Position numbers and translations under genes: made by a program | DNA from: Bacteroidales bacterium | Lineage (GTDB): Bacteria > Bacteroidota > Bacteroidia > Bacteroidales > P3 | Length of the DNA: 6,874 nt | Direction of reading: 5' to 3' | NCBI GenBank assembly: GCA_900769785.1 | Contig: CAAGHV010000238.1 | Coordinates: 1 to 6,874 of the forward strand | Notes under the pieces: model-generated | Database searches by the model: none | The model's input: only the letters and a program-made list of their open reading frames with translations | What the model was told of the DNA's origin: nothing | In this document: positions 5,610 to 6,874 of the stretch, in pieces | How positions within the stretch are numbered: the first letter of the stretch is position 1 | Layout of the letters: each line of letters begins with the position of its first letter

Positions 5610-6679
5610 TGGACATCATACGCAAGATAACGGCCTACTTGTTTTTCCCGCTAAGCATTGTTTACACCATAGTGGTAGTGGTGCGCAACAAGGCTTTCGA
5701 GCGGGGGCTGCTACGACAACGCCGGCACCAAACGCCCACCATAGGCGTGGGAAACCTATCGGCAGGGGGCACGGGCAAGACTCCTCATATCGAGTATCTG
5801 ACCAATATGCTCAGTGCCATAGAAGGCTACAAGCCCGCTGTGCTTAGCCGCGGATATAGGCGACAGACCCGGGGCTTTGTGCTGGCCACACCCACCACAA
5901 CGGTGGAAGAAATTGGTGACGAGCCATTCCAGATGTATGCCAAACGCCCCGATGTGCCAGTGGCGGTGTGCGAAGACCGCAACTTGGGTATGGACATGAT
6001 AGCCAACCGGTGCAGCGATGTAAACCTTGTACTGCTGGACGATGTGTACCAACATCGGTACATCAGGCCCGACATAATGGTGCTACTTACCGACTATGCC
6101 CGCCCGTTTTATACCGACAGCGTGATTCCGTTTGGCAACCTGCGCGAGCCTCGCAGTGGATACAAGCGTGCCAACATTGTGGTGGTAACCAAATGCCCCA
6201 CTACCCTTTCCACCGAAGAGCAGAGCCAAATCGCAGCACGAATCAAACCTACGCCAGACCAAAAAATATTCTTCTCGTACATGGAATACGGCACCCCCAC
6301 GGCCATGGACGGCCATAGCACCGCAAGCCTAACCTCAGTAACCGATGTGCTGCTGCTAACGGGCATTGCCAACCCCAAACCGCTGGCCGACAAGGTGGCA
6401 CAAACATGCCGCGTACACCTATGCCGATATGCCGACCATCACAACTTTTCGACAGCCGATATTGAAATGATAGCCAAACGGTTCCGCAACATAGAGGCGG
6501 AACGTAAGATAATACTTACCACCGAAAAGGACTATGTACGCCTATCATCGGCCAAGCTACGTACGGCCACCAAAGGCCTGCCTATCTACTACATTCCCAT
6601 CGGGATACGCTTCCACGAGGGTGCCAACACAAGTTTCGACAACGAAATACTTCGCCTATTGGCAAACCAAAACCTATAG
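5609..6679 (+). CDS. lpxK: Tetraacyldisaccharide 4'-kinase (lipid A biosynthesis)
   Basis: LpxK phosphorylates the 4' position of tetraacyldisaccharide-1-phosphate to form lipid IVA, using ATP, on the cytoplasmic face of the inner membrane. At 356 residues it is full length. An N-terminal membrane helix (about 9-26) precedes the P-loop GNLSAGGTGKTP (48-59). Further family motifs are LSRGYRR (79-85), GDEP (103-106), LLDDVYQHR (142-150, equivalent to the usual DDGFQHR), PFGNLREP (174-181), DHHNF (276-280) and TTEKDYVRL (304-312). The motif residues D144, D145, Q148 and H149 are kept, so an active enzyme is expected. ATG at 5609 is the natural start: the membrane helix follows directly and the leader lies immediately upstream. 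It stands behind its own promoter after a strong terminator, and no other lipid A gene is in the window. No terminator was seen after its stop. Confidence 0.97.
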   Translation: MDIIRKITAYLFFPLSIVYTIVVVVRNKAFERGLLRQRRHQTPTIGVGNLSAGGTGKTPHIEYLTNMLSAIEGYKPAVLSRGYRRQTRGFVLATPTTTVEEIGDEPFQMYAKRPDVPVAVCEDRNLGMDMIANRCSDVNLVLLDDVYQHRYIRPDIMVLLTDYARPFYTDSVIPFGNLREPRSGYKRANIVVVTKCPTTLSTEEQSQIAARIKPTPDQKIFFSYMEYGTPTAMDGHSTASLTSVTDVLLLTGIANPKPLADKVAQTCRVHLCRYADHHNFSTADIEMIAKRFRNIEAERKIILTTEKDYVRLSSAKLRTATKGLPIYYIPIGIRFHEGANTSFDNEILRLLANQNL

Positions 6680-6874
6680 GCAATCATTTTCCAGCCCCTC
6701 CCCTGCCCCCATACCATAGGCGGCAACCATTTGTGGCACACCATAATACACATCGCCCAAAGCCACTATAATATTACCTGCCATCACCTTGGCGGAAAAT
6801 GTGGCACGGCCCACAGCGCCGCCACACCCGAGTGCAAAACTGCTACCGACCGACTATTAAACTTAAAAGAACCG
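6680..6874 (-). other. Window tail with no supported gene; weak minus-strand open frame
   Basis: On the minus strand a frame is open from 6853 down to the stop at 6674-6676, which overlaps the last bases of lpxK. The first ATG (6782-6784) would give 36 residues ending in GLENDCL, rich in Gly, Ala and Val. A second minus-strand frame is open from the window edge to a TGA at 6784-6786 that shares its A with that ATG (a TGATG junction). I do not recognise either product. The plus strand is also stop-free here in the lpxK frame, so open frames are weak evidence in this GC-rich stretch. This may be noncoding, the 3' end of a frameshifted gene, or a small gene. Confidence 0.2.

Noticed and set aside
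5968..6318. Plus-strand 116-codon frame inside lpxK
   Set aside because: It is an out-of-frame shadow of lpxK with His/Arg/Pro-rich low-quality composition.

Overview
The window looks like chromosomal DNA from a Gram-negative member of the Bacteroidota, most likely the Bacteroidales. Three intergenic promoters match the Bacteroidota -7 consensus TAnnTTTG. Start codons lack clear Shine-Dalgarno sequences and follow A-rich leaders. The lipid A kinase LpxK implies an outer membrane, and the protein sequences have the look of Bacteroidales families. No phage, transposon, CRISPR or RNA gene was seen.

Layout. Positions 1-2006 (+) carry three closely spaced genes: the C-terminal part of an M16 (insulinase-type) metallopeptidase, a voltage-gated K+-channel-like protein with a C-terminal zinc ribbon, and an exported single-domain rhodanese. 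Positions 2008-3608 (-) form a convergent three-gene unit, transcribed as threonylcarbamoyl-AMP synthase (Sua5/YrdC/TsaC type), a DUF2148 iron-sulfur protein, and an O6-alkylguanine-DNA alkyltransferase. The rhodanese and alkyltransferase stop codons face each other with one base between them. Positions 3609-3870 are a divergent promoter region. Positions 3871-5451 (+) encode a POT-family (proton-dependent oligopeptide) transporter, closed by a clear intrinsic terminator. Positions 5609-6679 (+) encode LpxK behind its own promoter. The last 195 bp hold no gene I can support, only a weak minus-strand open frame.

Functionally this is mostly housekeeping: tRNA t6A37 synthesis, DNA alkylation repair, lipid A phosphorylation, peptide uptake, ion conductance and periplasmic sulfur chemistry. 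I do not see a novel multi-gene system. The points most worth a second look are: the transporter, which has an altered proton-coupling motif (Asn for the first Glu of ExxERFxYY, His where TM7 usually has Glu) and an unusual loop layout; the zinc ribbon on the channel; the uncharacterised DUF2148 protein between two nucleic-acid modification genes; and inverted repeats that overlap the -7 elements of both the transporter and lpxK promoters with nearly the same spacing.
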